The notes below the pieces were generated by a model. It had not been told where the DNA came from and searched no databases. It saw nothing but the letters and a program-made list of their open reading frames with translations. A DNA stretch of 33,279 nucleotides from Eubacteriales Family XIII. Incertae Sedis bacterium. Lineage in GTDB: Bacteria > Bacillota > Clostridia > Peptostreptococcales > Anaerovoracaceae. Shown piece by piece: positions 1 through 7,429 of this stretch (positions within the stretch are counted from its first letter, which is position 1; every line of letters starts with the position of its first letter). The stretch is from positions 1 through 33,279 of the forward strand of contig JAIRPQ010000123.1 of the NCBI GenBank assembly GCA_031256875.1, in the 5' to 3' direction. The position numbers and the translations under genes are program-made.

Positions 1-222
1 CAGATGGTTGTTTTCATAGCATTCATCTCACGATATTTTATCACATAATTTGCGCGGCGTGGCTGGTTTGCAAAAAGCACCCGCAGCAGCTGTGTTTTTG
101 TTGGTGTATAATATTCTCAAAGGGATATATGATGCAAGACAATAACAATCGCTGGTATCTACCACCAAAGAACTGACTGGATAAATCAATTCAATCCGAT
201 TAATGAATCGTAGACTGGAATG
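1..222. other. Intergenic end of window, possible 15-codon ORF
   Basis: No convincing gene is seen here. The minus strand carries no open frame that could be pyrD, so pyrK is apparently not followed directly by pyrD. On the plus strand a very short ORF at 129-176 (two ATG codons, then QDNNNRWYLPPKN and a TGA stop) has a purine-rich AAAGGGA element 4 bases upstream, and a TATAAT box lies at about 107-112. It may be a leader peptide or the remnant of a longer gene; without a homologue it should be treated as unproven. Confidence 0.3.
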
Positions 223-1185
223 TTAGCGCCAAGCTATGGTGTCGGCCTGGAACACGGGGCCGTCTGTGCAGATTTTTTTGCGGGCGGTCTTTAGTTCTAT
301 CGTGCAGCCTACGCAGGCTCCGTAGCCGCAGCCCATCCTTTCTTCCATTGATACCTGGGCAGGGATGCCGTTTTTGGAAGCCCATTCCGCTACGGCTTTC
401 AGCATTGGATATGGGCCGCAGGAGAGGATGATCGCGTCCGAGATGTCGAGCTTCCGTTCGGATACAAGGCTGTCCAGAAGGTCTATCACCGTGCCTGTTT
501 TTTGTTCGGCGGCCGGGCGCGTTGTGCCTCCATGAGTGGCGCCCTGGGCGTGGGCGTTCGGTTCGCCCTGTGCGCCGGCCAGCGGGTTTTCCGAGATGCA
601 ATATACTTCGTCGCAGCATTCCTTCATGGCTTCCGCATAGTATTGGCTATCGCGGTATCCCAGCAGGGCAGTAACCTTTGCGCCGGATTTGGCTGTGTCG
701 CCGCCGCGCATGGCCGCTTCGCGCAGCTTGCGCGCCGCGAAAAGCAGCGGCGGTATGCCCAGGCCGCCGCCCACCAGCAGCACGTTCCGTCCGCAGGCCG
801 CGAGGTCATAGCCGTTGCCCTGCGGCCCGAGCAACATTATCTCAGTGCCCGCCTCATATGTGGCAAGCCTAGCAGTGCCGGCTCCGACCGCCGCGTAGAC
901 GAGGACGATACGAGGTTCAGGGTATGGCATTGCTGCATCCGCGTTCAGGGTATGGCATCGCGACGCGCCGCAGCAGCCGCAATCCACCACGTCCGAAATC
1001 CCGAACGGCCTCGGCAGCAGCATTGTCCTGTCGTTCAGGTATACGTTCACGAACTGCCCTGGCTCGGCGGCACGTGCCAGTGCCGTGAAGCCGCCGCCGT
1101 CCGGCGCACCCGCAAGCACGAGCCGGTATACGCCGTCCGCTATTGCCTTGTTCTCTGTTATTATTGCTCTGATTTTTTTCTTCAT
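223..1185 (-). CDS. pyrK: Dihydroorotate dehydrogenase electron transfer subunit PyrK
   Basis: PyrK carries electrons from dihydroorotate oxidation in PyrD to NAD through FAD and a [2Fe-2S] cluster. The FAD-binding motif RPFGIS is followed by the nucleotide-binding segment VGGGLGIPPLL, then CGPYPML, and a C-terminal cluster motif GCGYGACVGC with a further Cys in the CTDGPVF segment. The start at 1185 (MKKKIRAII) is chosen because AGGAAT lies just upstream; the longer open frame reads through the pyrC-pyrK spacer. The product is about 320 residues, longer than the roughly 260 usual for PyrK. The excess is two insertions, a Cys-rich one after the FAD motif and a Gly/Ala/His-rich one (LAGAQGEPNAHAQGATHGG) before the last third. 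It lies 125 bases after pyrC in the same direction. No pyrD is seen downstream. Confidence 0.9.
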   Translation of the reverse strand: MKKKIRAIITENKAIADGVYRLVLAGAPDGGGFTALARAAEPGQFVNVYLNDRTMLLPRPFGISDVVDCGCCGASRCHTLNADAAMPYPEPRIVLVYAAVGAGTARLATYEAGTEIMLLGPQGNGYDLAACGRNVLLVGGGLGIPPLLFAARKLREAAMRGGDTAKSGAKVTALLGYRDSQYYAEAMKECCDEVYCISENPLAGAQGEPNAHAQGATHGGTTRPAAEQKTGTVIDLLDSLVSERKLDISDAIILSCGPYPMLKAVAEWASKNGIPAQVSMEERMGCGYGACVGCTIELKTARKKICTDGPVFQADTIAWR

Positions 1186-1237
1186 ACTATTCCTGTTATA
1201 TTTTTCGTTCGCTTCTATTCGGGATTGCCATATATGG

Positions 1238-1292
1238 ATTGCGGCAGCTGCGGAGCGTAGCGACGTCACATCCCAAGCGCGGGGGCCGCAAT
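1238..1292. repeat. Intergenic inverted repeat in the pyrC-pyrK spacer
   Basis: ATTGCGGC at 1238-1245 and GCCGCAAT at 1285-1292 are perfect 8-base inverted arms around about 39 bases. The right end, GCCGCAATGAC, resembles the end of the palindrome at 10201-10225 (GCCCGCAATGAC), so the two may belong to one dispersed palindromic family. It lies inside the pyr transcript and could fold as RNA between pyrC and pyrK. Confidence 0.5.
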
Positions 1293-1310
1293 GACATTTT
1301 GTGACGCAGT

Positions 1311-2690
1311 TCACGTTCGGTTCGAATCACCATCATAAACCACTTCGCCGCTGCGGATGGTTGCTCTTATCAGGCCCTTCACCTTGCGGCCTTCGAACGG
1401 GGTGTTCCTGCCCTTCGACGCGAAACCCTCGCTGCTGATTTCGTATTCATCATCTATGTCCAGTAGGGTCAGGTCGGCGGCCGCGCCCGCGCGCACCTCG
1501 CCCCTGCCCAGCCCGATAATCCGCGCGGGCGCGGCGCTCAGTTTTTCCACTAGCTGCGGAAGCGTCATATGCCCGCCCAGCACCAGTTCTGTGTGCGACA
1601 CCGCGAAGGCTGTTTCCAATCCAACTATGCCGAAGGGCGCGCTTTCGAGCGGCAGGGCTTTCAGCTCCGCTTCGTGCGGAGCGTGGTCGGTCGCGATGCA
1701 GTCGATCGTCCCGTCGCACAGCCCTTCTATGATCGCGGCGCGGTCGGCTTCCGTGCGCAGCGGCGGGTTCATCTTGGCGAGCGCTCGGCGGTGTGGCGGC
1801 AGGCTCTGCAATATTTCTTCCGTGAGCGCGAAATAGTGCGGCGCGGTTTCCGCGGTAACGGGAATCCCTTCGGCTTTCGCGGCGCGGATGAGCGCGACGC
1901 TGCCCGCCGCGCTGATGTGCTGGATATGTATATGCGCACCCGTTTCGCGGGCGAGCCTGATGTCGCGCCCGACAATATTCGTCTCCGCGGTCGCGGGGAT
2001 GCCTTTCACGCCGAGCGCTTTCGACACCGCGCCCTCATTGATGCATCCGCCCGTGAGCGCACTGTCCTCTGCATGGTCCATGACGGGAATCCCTAGCGAC
2101 TTCGCGAAAAGCAGGGCTTCTCGCATCAGCCCTTCGTCCATGAGGCTCTTTCCGTCCTCGCTGACACCCGCGATGCCATGCCCCGTCAGCTCGCGGCAGA
2201 GCGTAGGCGCACCGTCCATGCCGCGCATATCCGAAAGCTCCGCGCCGCGCTGCCCACGGGTGAGGGCGCCAACGGAGAATACGTTGGCGGACTGCGTGCG
2301 GCGCGATTGCCCGTCCACGTACATGACCGTATCCGCGCTGTCTATGGCGGGCGAAGTGTTCGGCATGCAGCATACTGTCGTGTAGCCGCCGCGGGCCGCC
2401 GCATGGCTGCCGCTCATGATGTCCTCTTTCGCGGTGAAGCCTGGGTCGCGGAAGTGGACGTGGATATCGACGAACCCGGGCGCGAGCCATAGCCCCGTAC
2501 CGTCTATTACGCGCGGGCCGCCGCCGGCTTCCGCCGTCCGGCCACCGCCAATGCTCCCATCACCGCCGCCGTACCGCGCGCCGTCAAAATCGCGCACGGA
2601 GGAAATTATTCCACTCTCCACCGCGACGGTCACGGGAGTGGGCCGCTCCGATGTGGCGATTCTGATATTTTCAATTATTAACAATTGCAT
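1311..2690 (-). CDS. pyrC: Dihydroorotase PyrC (type I)
   Basis: This enzyme cyclises N-carbamoyl-aspartate to dihydroorotate, the third step of UMP synthesis, in the cytoplasm. Amidohydrolase motifs appear in order: DIHVHFRDPG (metal-binding HxH), GGYTTVCCMPNT (substrate segment), MDHAED, IQHISAAGS and APHYFAL (metal and substrate histidines), and TDHAPH with the catalytic Asp. Length is about 459 residues, slightly above the usual 425-435. The excess is a Gly-rich stretch near residues 35-62 just before the conserved VIDGTG. The ATG at 2690 overlaps pyrI by 20 bases. A TTG two codons later has better spacing to the AGAGG element, so the exact start is uncertain. Overlap with pyrI indicates translational coupling. 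Confidence 0.95.
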   Translation of the reverse strand: MQLLIIENIRIATSERPTPVTVAVESGIISSVRDFDGARYGGGDGSIGGGRTAEAGGGPRVIDGTGLWLAPGFVDIHVHFRDPGFTAKEDIMSGSHAAARGGYTTVCCMPNTSPAIDSADTVMYVDGQSRRTQSANVFSVGALTRGQRGAELSDMRGMDGAPTLCRELTGHGIAGVSEDGKSLMDEGLMREALLFAKSLGIPVMDHAEDSALTGGCINEGAVSKALGVKGIPATAETNIVGRDIRLARETGAHIHIQHISAAGSVALIRAAKAEGIPVTAETAPHYFALTEEILQSLPPHRRALAKMNPPLRTEADRAAIIEGLCDGTIDCIATDHAPHEAELKALPLESAPFGIVGLETAFAVSHTELVLGGHMTLPQLVEKLSAAPARIIGLGRGEVRAGAAADLTLLDIDDEYEISSEGFASKGRNTPFEGRKVKGLIRATIRSGEVVYDGDSNRT

Positions 2691-3111
2691 CCTCTCGCTT
2701 CACGATTTCGTCGCAGTATTCGCAGCGGTATTCCTCGCGCCCCGCGTCCACCAGGTGGAAAATGTGCTGTATCGACGGTTCGACTGATGTCACGCAGCGC
2801 GGGTTTTTGCATTTGATGACGTCCCTTACCGTTTCGGGCAGGCTCAGGTGTATCTTCTGTTTTATCTTGCCGTCCTCGATGACGTTCACGGTCGCGCTGT
2901 GGTCGAACAGGCCGAGCGCGGCGATGTCCACGTCCGTGAGGTTTTCGATTTTGATGATGTCCTTGCGTCCGTGCTTCGCGGAGGTTGCGTTCATGATGAG
3001 CGCCACCGTGTCCTTCGCCTGGTCTACGCCGAGGTGGTCGAGCACCTTCATGCCGCACCCCGCACGGATGTGATCGATTACTATTCCTTTGTTGATGCTG
3101 TTGACTTCCAT
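2671..3111 (-). CDS. pyrI: Aspartate carbamoyltransferase regulatory subunit PyrI
   Basis: PyrI is the zinc-bearing regulatory chain that binds nucleotides and assembles with PyrB trimers, giving allosteric control of the first committed step. The N-terminal nucleotide-binding domain begins MEVNSINKGIVIDHI. The C-terminal zinc domain shows CKNPRC and, about 25 residues later, CEYC, giving the four expected Cys ligands. The start at 3111 is chosen over an upstream in-frame codon because AAAGGCGG lies just before it and the 146-residue product then matches the family. It is 64 bases downstream of pyrB and overlaps the start of pyrC. The presence of pyrI implies a dodecameric, feedback-regulated enzyme. 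Confidence 0.95.
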   Translation of the reverse strand: MEVNSINKGIVIDHIRAGCGMKVLDHLGVDQAKDTVALIMNATSAKHGRKDIIKIENLTDVDIAALGLFDHSATVNVIEDGKIKQKIHLSLPETVRDVIKCKNPRCVTSVEPSIQHIFHLVDAGREEYRCEYCDEIVKREDAIVNN

Positions 3112-3175
3112 TCTGACTTGCCGCCTTTCATGTCGCGCCGCGCAGTTCCCCGCGCCACGCCGTCCACTGTATGCA

Positions 3176-4102
3176 TTATTCAATCCCGAGCAGCGAGAGT
3201 ATCAGGGCCATCCTCGCGTACATGCCGTTCCTCGCCTGCTTGAAATACACGGCGCGCGGGTCCGCGTCCACCTCCGTGGCTATCTCGTTCACGCGCGGCA
3301 GCGGGTGCATGACGATCATGTCCTGCGGCGCGAGCTCCATCTTCCCCGCGTCCAGTATATAGCTGTCCTTCAGCCTGATATAGTCCTCCTCGTTGAAGAA
3401 CCTCTCCCGCTGAACGCGCGTCATATATAGCACGTCCAGCTCGCCGATGACGTCCTGCATCCGTTCGGCTTCGCGGAAGGTGCTGCCGTTCCCGCGCCCG
3501 ATATCCAGCTTCACATAGTCCGGCACGCGCAGCTCCTCGGGCGAGATGAGTATGAACTCTATGCCGCTCTCACGGCAGAGCGCGCGAGCGAGCGAATGCA
3601 CCGTGCGCCCGAATTTCAGATCGCCGCATAGCCCGACTTTCAGATTCGACAGCCTGCCCTTCTCTGACTTGATGGTCATGAGGTCGGTCAGCGTCTGCGT
3701 CGGGTGCTGGTGGCCGCCGTCTCCTCCGTTGATGACGGGTATGTCCGCAGCCGCGGCCGCGACCTTCGCCGAGCCTTCCTTCGGATGCCTTATCACGGCG
3801 ATGTCCGCGTAGCACGCGACCGTCCTGATCGTATCGGAAATGCTCTCGCCCTTCGCGGCCGAGCTGGACTGTTCGCCCGAGAACCCTATCACCTGTCCGC
3901 CGAGCTTCAGCATTGCCGCTTCGAAGCTGAACCTCGTCCTCGTGCTGGGCTCGTAGAACAGCGTCGCAAGCAGCCTGCCCTTCGCGCGCTCGGCATAGCC
4001 GCCAGGCGCCGCCATTATTCTCTCCGCGAAGCCTATCAGCTCATGAATCTCCTCCACCGTAAAATCCGGCGGCTCTATAAAATTGCGTCCTGTCAGCGTC
4101 AT
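3176..4102 (-). CDS. pyrB: Aspartate carbamoyltransferase catalytic subunit PyrB
   Basis: PyrB condenses carbamoyl phosphate and aspartate. The carbamoyl-phosphate motif [13 protein letters not shown] is intact, followed by the SSSAAKGES loop, [13 protein letters not shown] (substrate histidine and glutamine), and the C-terminal HPLPRVNEI aspartate-binding loop. Length is 308 residues, as usual. The start at 4102 is supported by AAAGGAG seven bases upstream; a longer frame from a TTG at 4159 has no ribosome site. It leads the pyrB-I-C-K group. The 1 kb ahead of it is repeat-rich and non-coding, so it must be transcribed either from a promoter inside the repeats or by read-through from the sigma gene. 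Confidence 0.97.
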   Translation of the reverse strand: MTLTGRNFIEPPDFTVEEIHELIGFAERIMAAPGGYAERAKGRLLATLFYEPSTRTRFSFEAAMLKLGGQVIGFSGEQSSSAAKGESISDTIRTVACYADIAVIRHPKEGSAKVAAAAADIPVINGGDGGHQHPTQTLTDLMTIKSEKGRLSNLKVGLCGDLKFGRTVHSLARALCRESGIEFILISPEELRVPDYVKLDIGRGNGSTFREAERMQDVIGELDVLYMTRVQRERFFNEEDYIRLKDSYILDAGKMELAPQDMIVMHPLPRVNEIATEVDADPRAVYFKQARNGMYARMALILSLLGIE

Positions 4103-4221
4103 TGCATCTCCTTTCGCCATGCCATATGCCGCGTTGCCGCCGCATTGCTGCCGTTCCAAAATCGTGCCCTATGCCAATCGCACATGCTACTCTCACTATC
4201 TGGTTCGCGAGCACGCGCTTG

Positions 4222-4382
4222 GCACCCATCGCACATACTCATCGCACGTACCCATCGCACATACCATCGCATTTACCCATCGCACGTACCCATCGCACGT
4301 ACCCATCGCATGTACTCATCGCATGTACTCATCGCACGTACCAATCGCATGTACCAATCACACATACTAATCACACGTATCA
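4222..4382. repeat. 13-bp tandem repeat array
   Basis: About twelve head-to-tail copies of a 13-bp unit are seen, with plus-strand consensus ACGTACCCATCGC. Variants are ATGTACTCATCGC and ACATACTAATCAC, with divergence increasing toward 4382. Thirteen is not a multiple of three, so the array is open in several frames without coding. It resembles an iteron or variable-number repeat. It lies 120-280 bases upstream of the pyrB start, in the part likely transcribed as pyrB leader. Confidence 0.85.
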
Positions 4383-4480
4383 ATTATATAAAAAAATACC
4401 ACCTCTTGCGAGATGATATCATATGAAAGCCTCCTGCACAAGCGAGCCCGCCAATCCCTGTGGCCCACATGCAAGAACGG

Positions 4481-4680
4481 CGACGCCAAGCCTCCCCCGA
4501 CTTGGCCATCGCCGTCTCTCAAACCCCAAGCGGCATCCTATGCCATGCCGCGCGGGGCGGCGACGCCAAGCCTCCCCCAGCTTGGTCATCGCATTCTCTC
4601 CAAACCCCTCGTGGCATCATATGCCTTACCTCACGGGGCAACGATGCCAAGCCTCCCCCAGCTTGGCCATCGCTATCCCC
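4481..4680. repeat. About 80-bp tandem repeat with palindromic core, 2.5 copies
   Basis: Units begin at 4481, 4561 and 4642 with CGACGCCAAGCCTCCCCC or a one-base variant. Each contains a small inverted repeat, CCAAGC then about 8 bases then GCTTGG, in the second and third copies (shorter in the first). A shared GGCATC-TATGCC segment follows in the first two units. No coding potential is evident. Repeated hairpins in a leader could affect transcription or mRNA stability. Confidence 0.8.
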
Positions 4681-4709
4681 CGAATCTTCGCCGCATCCCC
4701 ACGCAGTGC

Positions 4710-4855
4710 TACGAAGCTATACCTGCCCTTTTCGTCTACGAAGCTATACTCGCCTTTTCATCTACAGAGCTACCTTCGCCTTTTCATCTGCCGCCTTTCC
4801 CTCCGCGGCTCTATACTCACCTTTTCTTCTATAACCCTATACTCGCCTTTTCTTT
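4710..4855. repeat. 26-27-bp degenerate tandem repeat
   Basis: At least four copies of a unit like ACGAAGCTATACTCGCCTTT followed by TCAT are seen, at about 4710, 4737, 4763 and 4829, with one degenerate copy between the third and fourth. It directly adjoins the 80-bp repeat, so three unrelated repeat families are stacked in one spacer. Confidence 0.7.
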
Positions 4856-5115
4856 GTCGAAGCGGGGGAGAGCGGCTTACTCCCTGAGTCCATACGGGCA
4901 CTGCCCATCTGCAACCCGACCGCACCGCCCCGCTGTCTACCATATTTCATGCAGTGCTGTTTTTCATCTTTCGAATAATATAGTCTGTTCGAATCCCGCT
5001 TTGGTTGCATTTTTTTCGATAAATAATAAAAAAATTTTTGCGTTTCATGTAATGAAAGGAAAAACGCCCCTGCGTGAGGGACGCCATATACCGATAATGC
5101 TGATTCTCTGCCTTG

Positions 5116-6264
5116 CTATTGTATTACGAAATCGCGGCCTACCGTGGCTTTCGAGCCGTTCGGATCCTCAATGGACCATTCTATCCTGTACTGCCCGGGC
5201 GACAGCCCACCGACAGTGCCGCCAAATTCGCCTGTGCCATCCGCAACCGCTTCGCCGTCCTTGAACATCTGCCACGAGACCGCTTTCCAATCGTTCTTGA
5301 TGTTGATGGACACCGAGCTTGGATTCAGCGACTCTGACTGTTCATTGCTTACAAACTCTATGCTTGCCTGCGGTGGTTCGTATGCGGGGGGCACTTCGGG
5401 CGCAGGCACGGTGACTGCCCCGATAGTGACGGCCACGAATACAGCTGTAGCGGCTATGACTCCGGCATTGCTGCTTCCGACATGGTGTGTACTCTGAAGC
5501 CTGGACGCATCCGGTATAGCATGAACGGCATGCTCCAAACGCGCACCGAACGATGCCAGCATCTTCGCCGGAAACGCCATATCCGCTTCGCTTTTCAGCG
5601 CACCAATGATAATAGGGGCGAGCGCGACCCCACCCAACGACTCCGCCGTCTTGTCCTCGTTCATCTTGTTTCCCCCGTCAATTCCCATTGTGTCCCGCCT
5701 GTGTCCCATTGCCTTTCCAATCGCTTCCCTTGCACGCATAAGATTGGTCTTTACTGTGCTTCTCGAAACGCCTAGCGCTTCCGCTATTTCCCTGTCGTTC
5801 AGCCCGTCATAATAGTACATTATGATAACTTGCTTCCTCGCCCTGGGCAGCTTGCTTATGATTTCCCTGACGCTGCGCGCCTCGAAGCTCTTTTCGGCAG
5901 CCTCGTAGGGCTCGGAATATTCATCGTCCGCTTTCAAGGTCTCCTCCAGGCCATCCAGAGGGACAGATTCCATCCCGCTGCGCTTTTTTGCCTTGATGTT
6001 CGCGTCGTAGCACATCCTGCGTATTATCGTGTGCATCCACGAGCGGAACGCTTCCGGCGCTTTCAGCGTGCCGATGCGCTTGTACATCTCGCAGACGATA
6101 TCCTGTGCCACGTCCTCGACCCGTGAAGCGTCGTCCAACTGGTTTGAAACGCTGAAAAGAATGCTTTTGAGAAACATCTTGTAGAGTTTCTCGAAGGCCC
6201 TCTTGTCGCCCTTAACGGCCTTACCGATAAGGCGTTTCAATTCCTTCTGTTCCATAAAGTCCAT
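5116..6264 (-). CDS. ECF sigma factor with C-terminal membrane tether and external domain
   Basis: The N-terminal half is an ECF sigma-70 factor. Region 2 is at about residues 19-88 (DVAQDIVCEMYKRI, then FRSWMHTIIRRMCYD) and region 4 at about 133-188 (LPRARKQVIIMYYYDGLNDR, then a helix-turn-helix with GVSRSTVKTNLMRAR). A linker leads to one hydrophobic segment at about 266-286 (VIAATAVFVAVTIGAV), a Pro-rich stretch and an Ig-like tail of about 80 residues. The layout suggests a membrane-bound sigma factor with a sensing domain outside and the DNA-binding part inside. The 6264 start (MDFMEQKELK) gives 382 residues; the ribosome site is weak, and the frame extends upstream into the neighbour. 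It ends in TAG. It lies about 100 bases after the repeat membrane protein, its probable partner. Function beyond this is inference. Confidence 0.8.
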   Translation of the reverse strand: MDFMEQKELKRLIGKAVKGDKRAFEKLYKMFLKSILFSVSNQLDDASRVEDVAQDIVCEMYKRIGTLKAPEAFRSWMHTIIRRMCYDANIKAKKRSGMESVPLDGLEETLKADDEYSEPYEAAEKSFEARSVREIISKLPRARKQVIIMYYYDGLNDREIAEALGVSRSTVKTNLMRAREAIGKAMGHRRDTMGIDGGNKMNEDKTAESLGGVALAPIIIGALKSEADMAFPAKMLASFGARLEHAVHAIPDASRLQSTHHVGSSNAGVIAATAVFVAVTIGAVTVPAPEVPPAYEPPQASIEFVSNEQSESLNPSSVSINIKNDWKAVSWQMFKDGEAVADGTGEFGGTVGGLSPGQYRIEWSIEDPNGSKATVGRDFVIQ

Positions 6265-6364
6265 GTTCGTAGCAGTTTGGTTGCTTTTTTCCTCGCTTTT
6301 TTTCTTTAACGAATTAACGTGGCAGATTCGTTGCGGTTCTCGCAGCCGCCGAAACAGCAGGCGG

Positions 6365-7087
6365 TCACCTGCCCGACAATATCGAGCCCAGCATGTCGCT
6401 GCCAAAATTGCCGTAGTCCGTGTATGAGTCTATGTTGTCAATCATGTTGTCCCAAGGCAGGGCAAACAAGAACGCGAACGACATTATTTCAAGAATAATC
6501 ATGACTAAAATTATTATGAAATAAATAATTCCGGCTATGTTCCATGTTTTTTGCACGGTGAGGAAGGTGTCTACGTCTTTGAATTTTCCCGACTTCCACG
6601 CCCATGTGTTGCCGAGCGCGCCGCAGAAGAACGGCCAGACGAACCAGCCGAATACGGGTATCAGGCAGAGCAGCGCGAGGTACGCGCCATTGCCGCAGCC
6701 CCAGAGCCAGTTGAATGCGAACGCGCCCCAGTTCCACCGGCGGATTTCCTGCGGGACGGGCGGCGCGACGTAGTAACCATAGGGCGGCTGGCCCTGTGGG
6801 TTCGGTGTCTGTGCGTAGGGCTGACCCTGCGGGTTCGGTGCCTGTGCGTAGGGCTGGCCTTGCGGGTTCGGCGCCTGCGCGTAGGGCTGACCTTGCGGGT
6901 TCGGCTCATGCGCGTAGGGCTGGCCCTGCGGGTTCGGCGCCTGCGCATAGGGCTGGCCTTGCGGGTTCGGTGCCTGCGCGTAGGGCTGACCCTGCGGGTT
7001 CGGCTCATGCGCGTAGGGTTCGCCCTGCGGGTTGTCTTGTAGGTTTGCGGCATTCGAAATTTCGCTGCCGGTATCTTTCTGTTCCAT
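6365..7087 (-). CDS. Membrane protein with N-terminal 11-residue Pro/Gln/Gly repeats
   Basis: The 240-residue product starts with a hydrophilic head, then eight units like NPQGQPYAQAP (residues 19-106), then RRWNWGAFAFNWLWGCGNGAY. Hydrophobic segments follow (LALLCLIPVFGWFVWPFFCG and IAGIIYFIIILVMIILEIMS). The WNWGAFxFNWLWG and GNxWAWKSGKFKDVDTF pattern is one I associate with poorly characterised Firmicutes membrane proteins, sometimes mislabelled as ribonuclease G. No enzymatic motif is visible. GGAAAGG lies 7 bases before the ATG. It is the first gene of a pair with the tethered sigma factor and has its own candidate promoter. A role as membrane partner or regulator of the sigma factor is inferred only from position. 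Confidence 0.75.
   Translation of the reverse strand: MEQKDTGSEISNAANLQDNPQGEPYAHEPNPQGQPYAQAPNPQGQPYAQAPNPQGQPYAHEPNPQGQPYAQAPNPQGQPYAQAPNPQGQPYAQTPNPQGQPPYGYYVAPPVPQEIRRWNWGAFAFNWLWGCGNGAYLALLCLIPVFGWFVWPFFCGALGNTWAWKSGKFKDVDTFLTVQKTWNIAGIIYFIIILVMIILEIMSFAFLFALPWDNMIDNIDSYTDYGNFGSDMLGSILSGR
6770..7033. repeat. 33-bp coding tandem repeat, 8 copies
   Basis: These are nearly identical 33-bp units encoding the 11-residue NPQGQPYA(Q/H)(A/E/T)P repeats of the membrane protein. The near identity at DNA level, including synonymous sites, suggests recent expansion or slippage; copy number is probably variable between strains. Confidence 0.9.
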
Positions 7088-7144
7088 GTTCAGCCTTTCC
7101 TCATCGCTAACTTAATGCCTCTCCAAAGCGGCTCAATATATAAC

Positions 7145-7173
7145 AGTATACTACTAATATAGCCGCGAGTCGA
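7145..7173 (-). promoter_or_regulatory. Candidate sigma-70 promoter for membrane protein/sigma pair
   Basis: On the minus strand TCGACT (7168-7173, 4 of 6 matches to TTGACA), a 17-base spacer and TATACT (7145-7150, 5 of 6 matches) lie about 60 bases before the ATG at 7087. It would give the pair its own transcript separate from pyrF. Confidence 0.5.
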
Positions 7174-7255
7174 ATCTTGTGAGCGCCCGAAATACCGAAA
7201 AACTATGCCTTGAAATTTGAGAAAGCCGCGGCGCACCCCGAAAAGCCGCTAAAAT

Positions 7256-7293
7256 GGCTTCGAGGACCTGAACTACCTCAGATCCTCGAAGCC
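7256..7293 (-). terminator. Stem-loop terminator downstream of pyrF
   Basis: GGCTTCGAGGA at 7256-7266 and TCCTCGAAGCC at 7283-7293 form a perfect 11-bp stem with a 16-base loop. On the minus strand it is followed by ATTTTAG and shortly CTTTTCGG, a weak U tract. It lies about 140 bases after the pyrF stop. The opposite strand is followed by TAACCCTTTT, so it may act both ways. Confidence 0.6.
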
Positions 7294-7429
7294 TAACCCT
7301 TTTATATATTTACGTTACTTCTATAAGATATCATGGCGGTAATTCGCATATTACACCCCATTTTGAAAAATATTTAATCGCGTAGCAATCGCATTTGAGA
7401 AATAGCGGCGGGCTGCTTGCGGCGCGTTT

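Larger units (their letters stand above)
4103..5115. other. Long non-coding, repeat-rich leader before pyrB
   Basis: About 1 kb separates the sigma factor gene from pyrB and no plausible gene is seen on either strand. Open frames exist on the plus strand only because the tandem repeats lack stops in several frames. The stretch contains 13-bp, about 80-bp and about 26-bp tandem repeats, listed separately. On the minus strand a TATAAT box at 4383-4388 lies just upstream of the 13-bp array, but no convincing -35 element matches it. An AT-rich block at about 4960-5060 is another possible promoter area. A long structured 5' leader of pyrB is possible. Confidence 0.6.
7088..7429. other. Intergenic region between pyrF and membrane protein gene
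   Basis: The 342-base spacer holds the pyrF-distal hairpin at 7256-7293 and the candidate promoter at 7145-7173. No further gene is seen. It separates pyrF transcriptionally from the rest of the pyr genes. Confidence 0.6.

Noticed and set aside
4222..4382. CRISPR array
   Set aside because: The 13-bp units are contiguous with no spacers, and no cas genes are present.
4980..5010. tRNA T-arm-like sequence (GTTCGAATCCC)
   Set aside because: The flanking bases do not form a T stem, and no cloverleaf or acceptor stem can be built.
4413..5264. Plus-strand open frames through the repeat region before pyrB
   Set aside because: They are open in several frames because the repeats lack stops, have no recognised domain, and run into the sigma gene in antisense.
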